Part shown: positions 46,558-59,624 of the stretch, one piece after another
Layout: each line of letters begins with the position of its first letter
Position numbering within the stretch: the first letter of the stretch is position 1
DNA from: Aquabacterium sp.
GTDB lineage: Bacteria; Pseudomonadota; Gammaproteobacteria; Burkholderiales; Burkholderiaceae_C
DNA: 64,000 bases
Assembly (NCBI GenBank): GCA_023266355.1
Contig: JAHFQM010000007.1
Coordinates: forward strand, 186,001-250,000
Direction: 5' to 3'
Made by a program: the position numbers and the translations under genes
Notes under the pieces: generated by a model
What the model was told of the DNA's origin: nothing
Databases searched by the model: none
The model's input: the letters and a program-made list of their open reading frames with translations, nothing else

Positions 46558-46593
46558 AGCCCGCAAGCTCTCCATGAGTTGGCGGGCTTTATT
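46558..46593 (+). terminator. Weak terminator between tRNA-Trp and secE
   Basis: AGCCCGC (46558-46564) pairs with GCGGGCT (46582-46588), followed by TTATT. The T-run is interrupted, so partial read-through into secE-nusG is likely. Confidence 0.5.
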
Positions 46594-46625
46594 GCCTCAC
46601 TCCACCGCCCTCAAGTTTGACGCCC

Positions 46626-47009
46626 ATGGCCACCTCGGACATCGACACCGTTTCCACCAGCGCCGACAAGGCCAAGCTGGCTGCCACTGGCCTGCTCGTG
46701 GTGGGTGGTGTGGCCGCGTTCTACCTCCTGGGCAAGCAGGACCTCTGGCTGCGCGTCCTGGTCCTGCTGGTCCTGCTGGCGGGTGCTGTTGGCGTCTTCC
46801 TGACGTCCATCCAGGGCAAGGAGCTGGTGGCGTTCGGTCAGGACTCGGTCAAAGAGCTGAAGAAGGTCGTCTGGCCCACCCGCCCGGAGGCCACGCAAAT
46901 GACCTTGTACGTTTTCGCCTTCGTGGTGATCATGGCCTTGTTCCTGTGGCTGACCGACAAGGCGCTGGAGTGGGTGATTTACGACCTGGTCCTGGGTTGG
47001 AAGCACTGA
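46626..47009 (+). CDS. secE: Preprotein translocase subunit SecE
   Basis: A 127-residue inner-membrane subunit of the SecYEG translocon, in the three-helix form known from E. coli. Two N-terminal helices (AATGLLVVGGVAAFYLLG and RVLVLLVLLAGAVGVFLTS) precede the conserved amphipathic segment VKELKKVVWPTRPEATQMT. The last helix is VFAFVVIMALFLWLTD. ATG 46626 is preferred to an upstream TTG at 46617. It lies 39 bp before nusG. Confidence 0.96.
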   Translation: MATSDIDTVSTSADKAKLAATGLLVVGGVAAFYLLGKQDLWLRVLVLLVLLAGAVGVFLTSIQGKELVAFGQDSVKELKKVVWPTRPEATQMTLYVFAFVVIMALFLWLTDKALEWVIYDLVLGWKH

Positions 47010-47048
47010 TTTCCCCTGCGCAGCGCACACACACCACGAGGTTGACAC

Positions 47049-47621
47049 ATGACTGACGTCCAAGCCGCTCCTTCCGCCACGCCGGCCAACTCGCTGCGCT
47101 GGTACGTGGTGCATGCCTACTCCGGCATGGAGAAGGCCGTTGAGCGCAACCTGCGCGAGCGCATCGACCGCGCCGGCATGCAAGAACAATTCGGTCGCAT
47201 CCTGGTGCCCACCGAAGAAGTGGTCGAAGTCAAGAACGGCAAGAAGTCTGTCACCGAGCGCCGCTTCTTCCCTGGCTACGTGCTGGTGGAAATGCTGATG
47301 TCGGACGACACCTGGCACCTGGTGAAGAACACTTCCAAGGTCACCGGTTTCGTGGGTGGCGCCAAAAACCGCCCAGCGCCCATCTCGGAAGACGAGGTCA
47401 TGAAGATCGTCAACCAGATGAAGGAAGGCATCGAGAAGCCGCGGCCCAAGGTCGAGTGGGAAAACGGCGAAGTGGTCCGCGTCAAGGAAGGCCCTTTCAC
47501 CGACTTCAACGGCTCCATCGAAGACGTCAACTACGAAAAGTCCAAGCTGCGCGTGTCGGTCACCATTTTTGGTCGCGCCACGCCGGTCGAGCTGGATTTC
47601 GGCCAGGTCGAAAAAATCTGA
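47049..47621 (+). CDS. nusG: Transcription termination/antitermination factor NusG
   Basis: A 190-residue RNA polymerase-binding factor that links transcription with Rho or the ribosome. The NGN domain begins [20 protein letters not shown] and includes [12 protein letters not shown]. The KOW domain near the C-terminus reads [37 protein letters not shown]. It follows secE in the standard order and ends at a strong terminator, which separates it from the rplK transcript. Confidence 0.98.
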   Translation: MTDVQAAPSATPANSLRWYVVHAYSGMEKAVERNLRERIDRAGMQEQFGRILVPTEEVVEVKNGKKSVTERRFFPGYVLVEMLMSDDTWHLVKNTSKVTGFVGGAKNRPAPISEDEVMKIVNQMKEGIEKPRPKVEWENGEVVRVKEGPFTDFNGSIEDVNYEKSKLRVSVTIFGRATPVELDFGQVEKI

Positions 47622-47656
47622 CGATCGCAGGCCAGCGGGCCTGCATCGGCCGCATG

Positions 47657-47677
47657 AAGCCCCTTCGGGGGCTTTTT
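47657..47677 (+). terminator. Rho-independent terminator after nusG
   Basis: AAGCCCC-TTCG-GGGGCTT with a stable tetraloop followed by a TTTTT run. It ends the tuf-secE-nusG unit 36 bp after the stop. Confidence 0.9.
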
Positions 47678-47691
47678 CATTGCGCAAACAC

Positions 47692-47721
47692 TTGCCAACT
47701 GCGGTCGCGGCGATTTAGAAT
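47692..47721 (+). promoter_or_regulatory. Promoter of the rplK operon
   Basis: TTGCCA (47692-47697), 18 bp, then TAGAAT (47716-47721). The transcript would begin near 47728 in CGCGGTCTTTCC, giving a leader of about 220 nt before rplK. No obvious L1-binding structure was identified in the leader. Confidence 0.7.
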
Positions 47722-47950
47722 CGCGGTCTTTCCTCCTCGGTGGGGAGGTTGCACCATGGCATGTCGCACTCCGGCGAGCCCTGTGGCGCCAACACCGACG
47801 CACCAGCCGTGAGCGAGATCGCGGCATGAGGAGCCTGGCGGCAGCCCGCGCGACGCTTCAAGCACAGGCTTGGGGGCCGAGCGGGGTCGCGAACCAGGCG
47901 TTTGCACTCGACCACACTGGCAGGCCGCTGGCGTGGTTCCAGGAGAAACT

Positions 47951-48382
47951 ATGGCCAAGAAGATCATCGGCTTCATCAAGCTGCAAATCCCGGCCGGCAA
48001 GGCGAACCCTTCGCCCCCGGTGGGTCCCGCGCTGGGTCAGCGCGGTTTGAACATCATGGAGTTCTGCAAGGCGTTCAACGCCCAGACCCAAGGTGTCGAG
48101 CCCGGTCTGAAGCTGCCCGTCGTCATCACGGCGTTCGCAGACAAGTCCTTCACCTTCATCATCAAGACGCCGCCCGCGACCGTCCTGCTGAAGAAGGCTG
48201 CCAAGATCGACAAGGGTTCGCCCCGTCCGCAAGCTGACAAGGTTGGCAAGCTGACCCGCGCCCAGATCGAAGAGATCGCCAAGACCAAGCAGAAGGACCT
48301 GACCGCCGCCGATCTGGACGCTGCTGTCCGCACGATCGCTGGTTCCGCCCGTTCCATGGGCATCATCGTGGAAGGTGTCTGA
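47951..48382 (+). CDS. rplK: 50S ribosomal protein L11
   Basis: A 143-residue protein of the GTPase-associated centre. The N-terminal [43 protein letters not shown] and the C-terminal rRNA-binding segment [12 protein letters not shown] are standard. ATG 47951 has AGGAGA at good spacing; the frame runs further 5' but without family residues. rplA begins 1 bp after its stop. Confidence 0.99.
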   Translation: MAKKIIGFIKLQIPAGKANPSPPVGPALGQRGLNIMEFCKAFNAQTQGVEPGLKLPVVITAFADKSFTFIIKTPPATVLLKKAAKIDKGSPRPQADKVGKLTRAQIEEIAKTKQKDLTAADLDAAVRTIAGSARSMGIIVEGV

Positions 48383-48383
48383 C

Positions 48384-49082
48384 ATGTCGAAGCTGACCAA
48401 ACGCCAAAAGGCCTTCGCTGACAAGGTCGATACCACCAAGCTGTACGGTTTCGACGAAGCCCTCACCCTGATCAAGGCCGCTGCCGTTGCCAAGTTCGAT
48501 GAGTCCATCGACGTGGCCGTGCAACTGGGCGTGGACGCCAAGAAGTCTGACCAAGTCGTGCGTGGCGCCGTCGTGATGCCCAACGGCACCGGCAAGACCA
48601 AGCGCGTCGCCGTGTTCGCCCAAGGCGCCAAGGCTGACGAAGCCCGCGCCGCTGGCGCCGACGTCGTCGGCATGGAAGACCTGGCCGAACAGGTCAAGGC
48701 TGGCAACATCAACTTCGACGTGGTCATCGCCTCGCCGGACACGATGCGCATCGTCGGTACCCTGGGTACCGTGCTGGGTCCTCGCGGCCTGATGCCCAAC
48801 CCCAAGGTCGGCACCGTGACCCCGGACGTCGCCACCGCCGTCAAGAACGCCAAGGCTGGCCAGGTCCAGTTCCGCGTTGACAAGGCTGGCATCGTCCACG
48901 GCACCATCGGCCGCCGTTCGTTCGACGACGACAAGCTCAAGGGCAACCTGGCTGCGCTGCTCGACGCCCTGACCAAGCTGAAGCCCGCTTCCAGCAAGGG
49001 TGTGTACCTGCGCAAAGTCGCCGTGTCCTCGACCATGGGTCTGGGCGTGCGCGTCGATGTGAACAGCATCACCGTCGGCTGA
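48384..49082 (+). CDS. rplA: 50S ribosomal protein L1
   Basis: A 232-residue protein of the L1 stalk, often the autoregulator of the rplK-rplA mRNA. Typical segments are [45 protein letters not shown] and [24 protein letters not shown]. Start 48384 (MSKLTKRQ) has GGAAGGTG upstream within the rplK end. A GTG codon 9 bp further 5' overlaps rplK and is less likely. Confidence 0.98.
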   Translation: MSKLTKRQKAFADKVDTTKLYGFDEALTLIKAAAVAKFDESIDVAVQLGVDAKKSDQVVRGAVVMPNGTGKTKRVAVFAQGAKADEARAAGADVVGMEDLAEQVKAGNINFDVVIASPDTMRIVGTLGTVLGPRGLMPNPKVGTVTPDVATAVKNAKAGQVQFRVDKAGIVHGTIGRRSFDDDKLKGNLAALLDALTKLKPASSKGVYLRKVAVSSTMGLGVRVDVNSITVG

Positions 49083-49182
49083 TCCCCTGGGTCGCACATG
49101 ACATCGTCGGTGGCGCCCCTGTGGCGTCGCTGACCAGGCACCGCGCGAGTCTGGCGCGGAGGGCCTGACACAAATTGGTGGG

Positions 49183-49285
49183 CTGGCGCCCGGTGGCATG
49201 CCACTGAGCGCCAGGCTATCAAAGACCGTAGGCGTCGAAGCACGCGCTTGTTCAGGCGTGCCCAGGCTTAATCCCCCAGCCTACG
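49183..49285 (+). promoter_or_regulatory. Structured rplJ (L10) leader
   Basis: The 350-bp rplA-rplJ gap is highly structured. CTGGCGC (49183-49189) pairs with GCGCCAG (49208-49214) around GTGGC/GCCAC. Downstream, CGTAGGC (49227-49233) pairs with GCCTACG (49279-49285), enclosing CACGC/GCGTG and GGCTTAATCCCC. The second element resembles the L10-binding leader commonly seen before rplJ, which allows translational feedback by the L10-L7/L12 complex. Assignment rests on position and fold. Confidence 0.65.
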
Positions 49286-49432
49286 CAGATGGCGTACCCG
49301 CTGTTGAAGGTTTCCGCGTCGTTGTCATGACGGTGTGGGTTCCGAGGCAGAAGGTCGCTGCAACCGGGTGTGCCCGGAGGTCACCGCACCTCGTGGTGCT
49401 TTGGCCAAAAGGCATGTTTTAAGGAGTAGACC

Positions 49433-49978
49433 TTGAGTCTCAATCGCAACGAGAAAGAAGCCGTGATCGCGGAAGTGGCTGCCCAAGCGGGCAAGTCGCA
49501 AACGCTGGCACTGGCTGAGTACCGCGGTCTCACCGTGGCTCAACTGGACGCGCTGCGCAAGACCGCCCGTGCACAAGGTGTGTATCTTCACGTGCTGAAG
49601 AACACCCTGGCACGCCGCGCTGTTGCTGGCACGCCGTTTGAAGTCGCGGCCGAGAGCATGAGCGGCCCGCTGATCTATGGCTTCTCTGAAGATGCCGTGG
49701 CAGCTGCCAAGGTGATCGCTGACTTTGCCAAGGGCAATGACAAGCTGGTCATCAAGGCTGGCGCTTACGCCGGCAAGGCCCTGGACGCCAATGGCGTCAA
49801 GGCCCTGGCCTCGATCCCGAGCAAGGAAGTGCTGCTGGCCCAGATCTGTGGCCTGCTGCAATCGCCGATCTCGGGTCTGGCACGCGTGCTGGCCGCTGTG
49901 GGCGAACAAAAGGGTGGTGGCGCAGCCGCCCCCGCCGAAGCTGCAGAAGCTCCGGCCGAAGAAGCCCCGGCCGCTTGA
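49433..49978 (+). CDS. rplJ: 50S ribosomal protein L10
   Basis: A 181-residue stalk-base protein that anchors L7/L12. It begins [42 protein letters not shown] and ends in an Ala/Pro/Glu-rich tail. The initiation codon is TTG at 49433, fixed by AAGGAG at 49421-49426 and by the family N-terminus. A rare start codon suits a gene under translational feedback. It is slightly longer than the common 165-175 residues because of the tail. Confidence 0.97.
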   Translation: MSLNRNEKEAVIAEVAAQAGKSQTLALAEYRGLTVAQLDALRKTARAQGVYLHVLKNTLARRAVAGTPFEVAAESMSGPLIYGFSEDAVAAAKVIADFAKGNDKLVIKAGAYAGKALDANGVKALASIPSKEVLLAQICGLLQSPISGLARVLAAVGEQKGGGAAAPAEAAEAPAEEAPAA

Positions 49979-50040
49979 AGCGCTGGCCAACCGCCCGCTT
50001 CGTACTGAATCAACCTTTTACCGATATTTAGGAACCCAAA

Positions 50041-50418
50041 ATGGCATTCGATAAAGACGCATTCCTGACCGCCCTGGACAGCATGTCCGTGATGGAACTC
50101 TCCGAGCTGGTCAAGGCCATCGAAGAGAAGTTCGGCGTGTCCGCAGCCGCCATGGCCGCTCCCGCTGCTGGTGGCGCTGGTGGCGCTGCTGCTGCTGTTG
50201 AAGAGAAGACCGAATTCAACGTCGTCCTGACCGGCGCTGGCGCCAACAAGGTCGGCGTCATCAAGGCCGTGCGCGAAATCACCGGTCTGGGTCTGAAGGA
50301 AGCCAAGGACCTGGTCGACGGCGCCCCCAAGAACGTCAAGGAAGCCGTTGCCAAGGCCGACGCCGAAGCCGCTCTGAAGAAGCTGGTCGAAGCTGGCGCC
50401 ACCGCCGAAATCAAGTAA
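50041..50418 (+). CDS. rplL: 50S ribosomal protein L7/L12
   Basis: A 125-residue stalk protein that recruits translation factors. The N-terminal dimerisation helix region ([26 protein letters not shown]), the Ala/Gly-rich hinge and the C-terminal domain ([43 protein letters not shown]) are all present. It follows rplJ by 62 bp and is followed by two hairpins before rpoB. Confidence 0.99.
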   Translation: MAFDKDAFLTALDSMSVMELSELVKAIEEKFGVSAAAMAAPAAGGAGGAAAAVEEKTEFNVVLTGAGANKVGVIKAVREITGLGLKEAKDLVDGAPKNVKEAVAKADAEAALKKLVEAGATAEIK

Positions 50419-50426
50419 TTTGGCTG

Positions 50427-50515
50427 GATCGCTTGCTTCGGCGAGCGATCTTTCCCAGATCACTGGTGCAAGACAGCTGCTCCCTGCTGGGGGCAGCTTT
50501 CGGCTTTTCAGGGTG
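50427..50515 (+). terminator. Tandem hairpins between rplL and rpoB
   Basis: The first hairpin, GATCGCTTGC-TTCG-GCGAGCGATC (50427-50450, one mismatch), is followed by TTTCCC. The second pairs AGCTGCTCCC with GGGGGCAGCT (50475-50498) and is followed by TTTCGGCTTTT. They may terminate or attenuate rplJL transcription and set the rplL/rpoB ratio. Confidence 0.65.
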
Positions 50516-50534
50516 CAAAATCCCTGAGAGCACC

Positions 50535-50573
50535 CGAAAAGCCCCCCGTGGTAGTACACTGGAGGGCTTTTCG
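50535..50573 (+). promoter_or_regulatory. Inverted repeat enclosing a -10-like site upstream of rpoB
   Basis: CGAAAAGCCC (50535-50544) and GGGCTTTTCG (50564-50573) are perfect 10-bp inverted repeats. The loop contains TACACT (50555-50560), a -10 candidate, and the right arm would be the start of the transcript. No good -35 lies 16-18 bp upstream. A leader of about 250 nt without a gene follows up to rpoB. Confidence 0.5.
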
Positions 50574-50821
50574 AGTGTTCTCTGAACCGACTGCGGAGAA
50601 CTGGTTTGGTCGAGCCCGAATGCGTATGTGTGAATTTCAGCGAATTCACTGCGCACGGGTTGTCTGCCAGCGGTTGGTAGTGGCCAACCACCAAGCCTCG
50701 GGTGCAATGCCCGAATGGCCAGTCGCCGAACAATCGGTCACGTTCCAGGCCCCATCCTCGGCCAGGACGGGGCCTGAATTCGAAGCGGATCACCCCGTCG
50801 GGTGTCCGAAACGGAGAGTTT

Positions 50822-54949
<4,128 letters not shown>

Positions 54950-54968
54950 TTAGGAATAGGAGAGCCCC

Positions 54969-57900
54969 ATGAAAGGTTTGCTGGACCTGTTCAAGCAATT
55001 CACGCCCGATGAGCATTTCGATGCCATCAAGATTGGCCTGGCTTCGCCGGAGAAAATCCGCAGCTGGTCCTTCGGCGAAGTGAAGAAGCCTGAGACGATC
55101 AACTACCGCACGTTCAAGCCCGAACGCGACGGCCTGTTCTGCGCCAAGATCTTCGGCCCGATCAAGGACTACGAGTGCCTGTGCGGTAAGTACAAGCGCT
55201 TGAAGCACCGCGGTGTCATCTGTGAGAAGTGCGGCGTCGAAGTGACCCAGACCAAGGTCCGTCGCGACCGCATGGGCCACATCGAACTGGCTGCGCCTTG
55301 CGCGCACATCTGGTTCCTGAAGTCGCTGCCTTCGCGTCTGGGCCTCGTGCTCGACATGACGCTGCGCGACATCGAGCGCGTGCTGTACTTCGAAGCGTAC
55401 GTGGTGGTGGATTCGGGCATGACCCCGCTGAAGAAATTCAGCATCATGTCCGAGGACGACTACGACGCCAAGCGCATCGAATTCGGTGACGAGTTCGTCG
55501 CGCTGATGGGCGCCGAAGGCATCCAGAAGTTGTTGGCCGAGATGGACCTCGACGTCGAGATCGACAAGCTCCGCAACGACATGACGGGCTCGGAGCTCAA
55601 GATCAAGAAGAACTCCAAGCGCCTGAAGCTGATGGAGGCCTTCAAGAAGTCGGGCATCAAGCCCAACTGGATGGTGCTGGAAGTCCTGCCCGTGCTGCCG
55701 CCGGACCTGCGTCCGCTGGTGCCGTTGGACGGTGGCCGCTTCGCGACCTCCGACCTGAACGACCTGTACCGCCGCGTCATCAACCGCAACAACCGTCTGG
55801 CCCGCCTGCTGGAGTTGAAGGCCCCTGAGATCATCGTGCGCAACGAAAAGCGCATGCTGCAGGAAGCCGTGGACTCGCTGCTGGACAACGGTCGCCGCGG
55901 CAAGGCCATGACGGGCGCCAACAAGCGCGCCCTGAAGTCGCTGGCCGACATGATCAAGGGCAAGTCGGGTCGCTTCCGCCAGAACCTGCTGGGCAAGCGC
56001 GTCGACTACTCCGGTCGTTCCGTGATCACCGTGGGCCCGACCCTCAAGCTGCACCAGTGCGGTCTGCCCAAGCTGATGGCGCTGGAGCTGTTCAAGCCCT
56101 TCATCTTCTCGCGCCTCGAAGCCATGGGCATCGCGACGACGATCAAGGCCGCCAAGAAGGAAGTCGAATCCGGCACCCCCGTGGTCTGGGACATCCTGGA
56201 AGAGGTCATCAAGGAGCACCCGGTTCTGCTGAACCGCGCTCCCACGCTGCACCGTCTGGGCATCCAGGCTTTCGAGCCCGTGCTGATCGAAGGCAAGGCC
56301 ATCCAGCTGCACCCGTTGGTCTGCGCCGCCTTCAACGCCGACTTCGACGGTGACCAGATGGCCGTCCACGTGCCGCTGTCGATCGAAGCCCAGATGGAAG
56401 CCCGCACGCTGATGCTGGCCTCCAACAACGTGCTGTTCCCTGCCAACGGCGAGCCCTCCATCGTCCCGTCGCAAGACGTGGTGCTGGGCCTGTACTACGC
56501 CACCCGCGAGCGCATCAACGGCCGCGGCGAAGGCATGATCTTTGCCGACATCCCGGAACTCCAGCGCGCGCTGGACAACAACGTCGTCGAGATCACCGCC
56601 AAGATCAACATCCGCCTGACGGAGTACACCAAGGACAAGGCCACGGGCGAGTTCACGCCCGAGACCAAGCTGGTGGAAACCACGGTGGGTCGCGCGCTGC
56701 TGTCCGAGATCCTGCCCAAGGGCCTGCCTTTTGCGAACATCAACAAGGCGCTCAAGAAGAAGGAAATCTCGCGACTGATCAACACCTCGTTCCGCAAGTG
56801 CGGTCTGAAGGAAACCGTGGTGCTGGCCGACAAGCTGCTGCAAAACGGCTTCCGTCTGGCCACGCGCGCCGGCATCTCCATCGGCATCGATGACATGCTG
56901 GTGCCCAAGCAGAAGTACGAGCTGATCGAGCGCGCCGAGAAGGAAGTCAAGGAAATCGAGCAGCAGTACGTCTCCGGTCTGGTGACCGCTGGCGAGCGCT
57001 ACAACAAGGTGGTGGACATCTGGGGCAAGACCGGCGACGAAGTCGGCAAGGTCATGATGTCGCAGCTCTCCAAGCAAAAGACCATCGACCGCCACGGCAA
57101 CGAAGTCGATCAAGAATCGTTCAACTCGATTTACATGATGGCCGACTCTGGTGCCCGCGGTAGCGCGGCGCAGATCCGCCAGCTGGCCGGCATGCGCGGC
57201 CTGATGGCCAAGCCTGACGGCTCCATCATCGAGACCCCCATCACGGCGAACTTCCGTGAAGGTCTGAACGTGTTGCAGTACTTCATCTCCACCCACGGTG
57301 CCCGTAAGGGTCTGGCGGACACGGCGTTGAAGACCGCGAACTCGGGCTACCTGACCCGCCGTCTGGTGGACGTGACGCAAGACTTGGTGGTCACCACCGT
57401 CGATTGCGGCACCGACCAAGGCATCAACACCCGCGCCCTGGTCGAAGGTGGTGAAGTCATCGAATCGCTGCGCGACCGCATCCTGGGCCGCGTGCCTGCG
57501 ACCGACGTGCTGCACCCCGAAACCCAACAGGTGCTGATCGTTGCTGGCACCATGCTGGACGAGGACGTGCTGGACGAGCTGGAAGCCGCTGGCGTGGACG
57601 AAGTCAAGGTCCGCACCCCGCTGACCTGCGCCACCCGCTTCGGTCTGTGCGCCAAGTGCTATGGCCGTGACCTGGGCCGTGGTGGCCTGGTGAACTCCGG
57701 TGAAGCTGTCGGCGTGATCGCCGCACAGTCCATCGGTGAACCCGGCACCCAGCTGACGATGCGCACCTTCCACATCGGTGGTGCCGCCTCGCGCGCTGCC
57801 ATCGCTTCGAGCGTGGAAGCCAAGTCGGACGGCATCATCGGCTTCAACGCCACGATGCGCTACGTCACGAACGGCAAGGGCGACCTGGTGGTGATTTCGC

Positions 57901-59219
57901 GTTCCGGCGAAATCGTCATCTCCGACCAGCACGGCCGTGAGCGTGAGCGTCACAAGGTGCCGTACGGCGCGCAGCTCAACATCAAGATCGACCAGACCGT
58001 CAAGGCTGGCCTGGTCCTGGCGACCTGGGACCCGCTGACCCGCCCCATCATCACCGAGTTCGGTGGCAAGGCCCGTTTCGAGAACGTCGAAGAAGGCGTG
58101 ACCGTGGCCAAGCAGGTGGACGAAGTCACCGGCCTGTCCACGCTGGTCGTGATCGACCCGAAGCGCCGTGGCACCGCCAAGGTGATCCGTCCGGGCGTCA
58201 AGCTGCTGGACGCGTCTGGCAGCGAGGTCAAGATCCCTGGCACCGACCACGCCGTGATGATCGGCTTCCCGATCGGCTCGCTGGTTCAGATCCGCGACGG
58301 CCAGGACCTGTCTCCTGGTGAAGTGCTGGCCCGCATCCCCATCGAAGGTCAGAAGACCCGCGACATCACCGGCGGTCTGCCGCGTGTGGCCGAGCTGTTC
58401 GAAGCCCGTTCCCCCAAGGACAAGGGCACCCTGGCCGAGATGACGGGCACCGTCTCCTTCGGCAAGGAAACGAAGGGCAAGGTTCGCCTGCAGATCACCG
58501 ATCCGGAAGGCGGCATCCACGAGGAACTCGTGCTCAAGGAAAAGAACATCCTGGTGCACGAAGGCCAGGTGGTCAACAAGGGCGAGTCCATCGTGGACGG
58601 TCCGGCCGATCCGCAGGACATCCTGCGCCTGCTGGGCATCGAAGAGCTGGCCCGTTACATCGTCGACGAAGTGCAGGACGTCTACCGTCTGCAGGGCGTG
58701 AAGATCAACGACAAGCACATCCAGGTGATCGTTCGCCAGATGCTGCGCCGCGTCCAGATCGTCAACCCGGGCGACACGCACTACATCGCCGGTGAACAGG
58801 TCGAGCGCTCCGAGCTGCTGGACACCAACGACCGCATGCGCGCTGCCGACAAGCTGATCGCCACGCACAGCGATGTGCTGCTGGGCATCACCAAGGCTTC
58901 GCTGTCCACCGATTCCTTCATCTCGGCCGCTTCCTTCCAGGAAACGACCCGCGTGCTCACCGAGGCTGCCATCATGGGCAAGCGCGACGAGCTGCGTGGC
59001 CTGAAGGAAAACGTGATCGTGGGTCGCCTGATTCCCGCCGGTACCGGCATGGCCTTCCACCAGGCTCGCAAGGCCAAGGAAGAGATGGACGACACCGAGC
59101 GTCGCGCCATCGCCATGCAGGAAGCCCAGGAGCGTGCTGCGCTGGAGCTGGCTGCGCTGGACGATGCTGCCGATGTGGCCGATGCCGCACCTGCAGAAGG
59201 TGGCGCCACCGCCGAGTGA
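54969..59219 (+). CDS. rpoC: RNA polymerase subunit beta'
   Basis: A 1,416-residue catalytic subunit. The N-terminal zinc site is [25 protein letters not shown]. The active-site Mg2+ motif NADFDGDQM places Asp458, Asp460 and Asp462. The second Cys cluster [19 protein letters not shown] and the trigger-loop region [25 protein letters not shown] are intact. The C-terminal tail is Ala/Asp-rich. TAGGAATAGGAG precedes the start. The gene ends at two hairpins that close the rpoBC unit. Confidence 0.99.
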   Translation: MKGLLDLFKQFTPDEHFDAIKIGLASPEKIRSWSFGEVKKPETINYRTFKPERDGLFCAKIFGPIKDYECLCGKYKRLKHRGVICEKCGVEVTQTKVRRDRMGHIELAAPCAHIWFLKSLPSRLGLVLDMTLRDIERVLYFEAYVVVDSGMTPLKKFSIMSEDDYDAKRIEFGDEFVALMGAEGIQKLLAEMDLDVEIDKLRNDMTGSELKIKKNSKRLKLMEAFKKSGIKPNWMVLEVLPVLPPDLRPLVPLDGGRFATSDLNDLYRRVINRNNRLARLLELKAPEIIVRNEKRMLQEAVDSLLDNGRRGKAMTGANKRALKSLADMIKGKSGRFRQNLLGKRVDYSGRSVITVGPTLKLHQCGLPKLMALELFKPFIFSRLEAMGIATTIKAAKKEVESGTPVVWDILEEVIKEHPVLLNRAPTLHRLGIQAFEPVLIEGKAIQLHPLVCAAFNADFDGDQMAVHVPLSIEAQMEARTLMLASNNVLFPANGEPSIVPSQDVVLGLYYATRERINGRGEGMIFADIPELQRALDNNVVEITAKINIRLTEYTKDKATGEFTPETKLVETTVGRALLSEILPKGLPFANINKALKKKEISRLINTSFRKCGLKETVVLADKLLQNGFRLATRAGISIGIDDMLVPKQKYELIERAEKEVKEIEQQYVSGLVTAGERYNKVVDIWGKTGDEVGKVMMSQLSKQKTIDRHGNEVDQESFNSIYMMADSGARGSAAQIRQLAGMRGLMAKPDGSIIETPITANFREGLNVLQYFISTHGARKGLADTALKTANSGYLTRRLVDVTQDLVVTTVDCGTDQGINTRALVEGGEVIESLRDRILGRVPATDVLHPETQQVLIVAGTMLDEDVLDELEAAGVDEVKVRTPLTCATRFGLCAKCYGRDLGRGGLVNSGEAVGVIAAQSIGEPGTQLTMRTFHIGGAASRAAIASSVEAKSDGIIGFNATMRYVTNGKGDLVVISRSGEIVISDQHGRERERHKVPYGAQLNIKIDQTVKAGLVLATWDPLTRPIITEFGGKARFENVEEGVTVAKQVDEVTGLSTLVVIDPKRRGTAKVIRPGVKLLDASGSEVKIPGTDHAVMIGFPIGSLVQIRDGQDLSPGEVLARIPIEGQKTRDITGGLPRVAELFEARSPKDKGTLAEMTGTVSFGKETKGKVRLQITDPEGGIHEELVLKEKNILVHEGQVVNKGESIVDGPADPQDILRLLGIEELARYIVDEVQDVYRLQGVKINDKHIQVIVRQMLRRVQIVNPGDTHYIAGEQVERSELLDTNDRMRAADKLIATHSDVLLGITKASLSTDSFISAASFQETTRVLTEAAIMGKRDELRGLKENVIVGRLIPAGTGMAFHQARKAKEEMDDTERRAIAMQEAQERAALELAALDDAADVADAAPAEGGATAE

Positions 59220-59228
59220 TGTGCTTCA

Positions 59229-59284
59229 CGCCGGCCTTCGGGCTGGCGGTGCATCGCAGAAAGGGCCCTTCGGGGCCCTTTTTC
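59229..59284 (+). terminator. rpoBC terminator
   Basis: CGCCGGCC-TTCG-GGCTGGCG (59229-59248) is followed by AAAGGGCCC-TTCG-GGGCCCTTT with T-run (59260-59284). The second is a strong Rho-independent terminator just after rpoC. Confidence 0.92.
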
Positions 59285-59306
59285 GTGGGCGCTTGTTCTC
59301 AGCAGC

Positions 59307-59624
59307 TCACTCGGTCGATGGCCGTTCGGGCGGAGGCCAATTGAGCAGTTCTGCCAGGCGGGTCACGATCCAATGCGCCTCGTCGGACGACACGCCGGCT
59401 TCCGGCTGCAAGAGTCCTTGCAGGCAGCGCCCGAGCACGTCCTGCGCATCGGCGCCGATGTCCACATGGACGCCGCGGCAGTGCTCGGTGAGGTGCTGGG
59501 CCAGGTCTTCGCACAGCTCGCACCGGGCTGCCACATCGCGCAGGGGCAGGGTCCAGCGTCCCCGGGCATCACGGTACAGCGCCTGGAAAGACGGTGGCAC
59601 GAAGGTCTGGTTGTCGTCGCTCAC
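59307..59624 (-). CDS. Conserved hypothetical protein, small acidic
   Basis: A 105-residue soluble protein. The sequence PPSFQALYRD, RDVAARCELCEDLAQHLTEHC, GADAQDVLGRCLQGLLQPEAGVSSDEAHWIVTRLAELLNWP matches my recollection of a small Burkholderiales family that databases name loosely as 'ATPase with chaperone activity', although no nucleotide motif is visible. Starting at GTG 59624, it shares GTGA with the stop of the upstream glycosyltransferase, so translation is probably coupled. The function is unknown. Confidence 0.7.
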   Translation of the reverse strand: MSDDNQTFVPPSFQALYRDARGRWTLPLRDVAARCELCEDLAQHLTEHCRGVHVDIGADAQDVLGRCLQGLLQPEAGVSSDEAHWIVTRLAELLNWPPPERPSTE

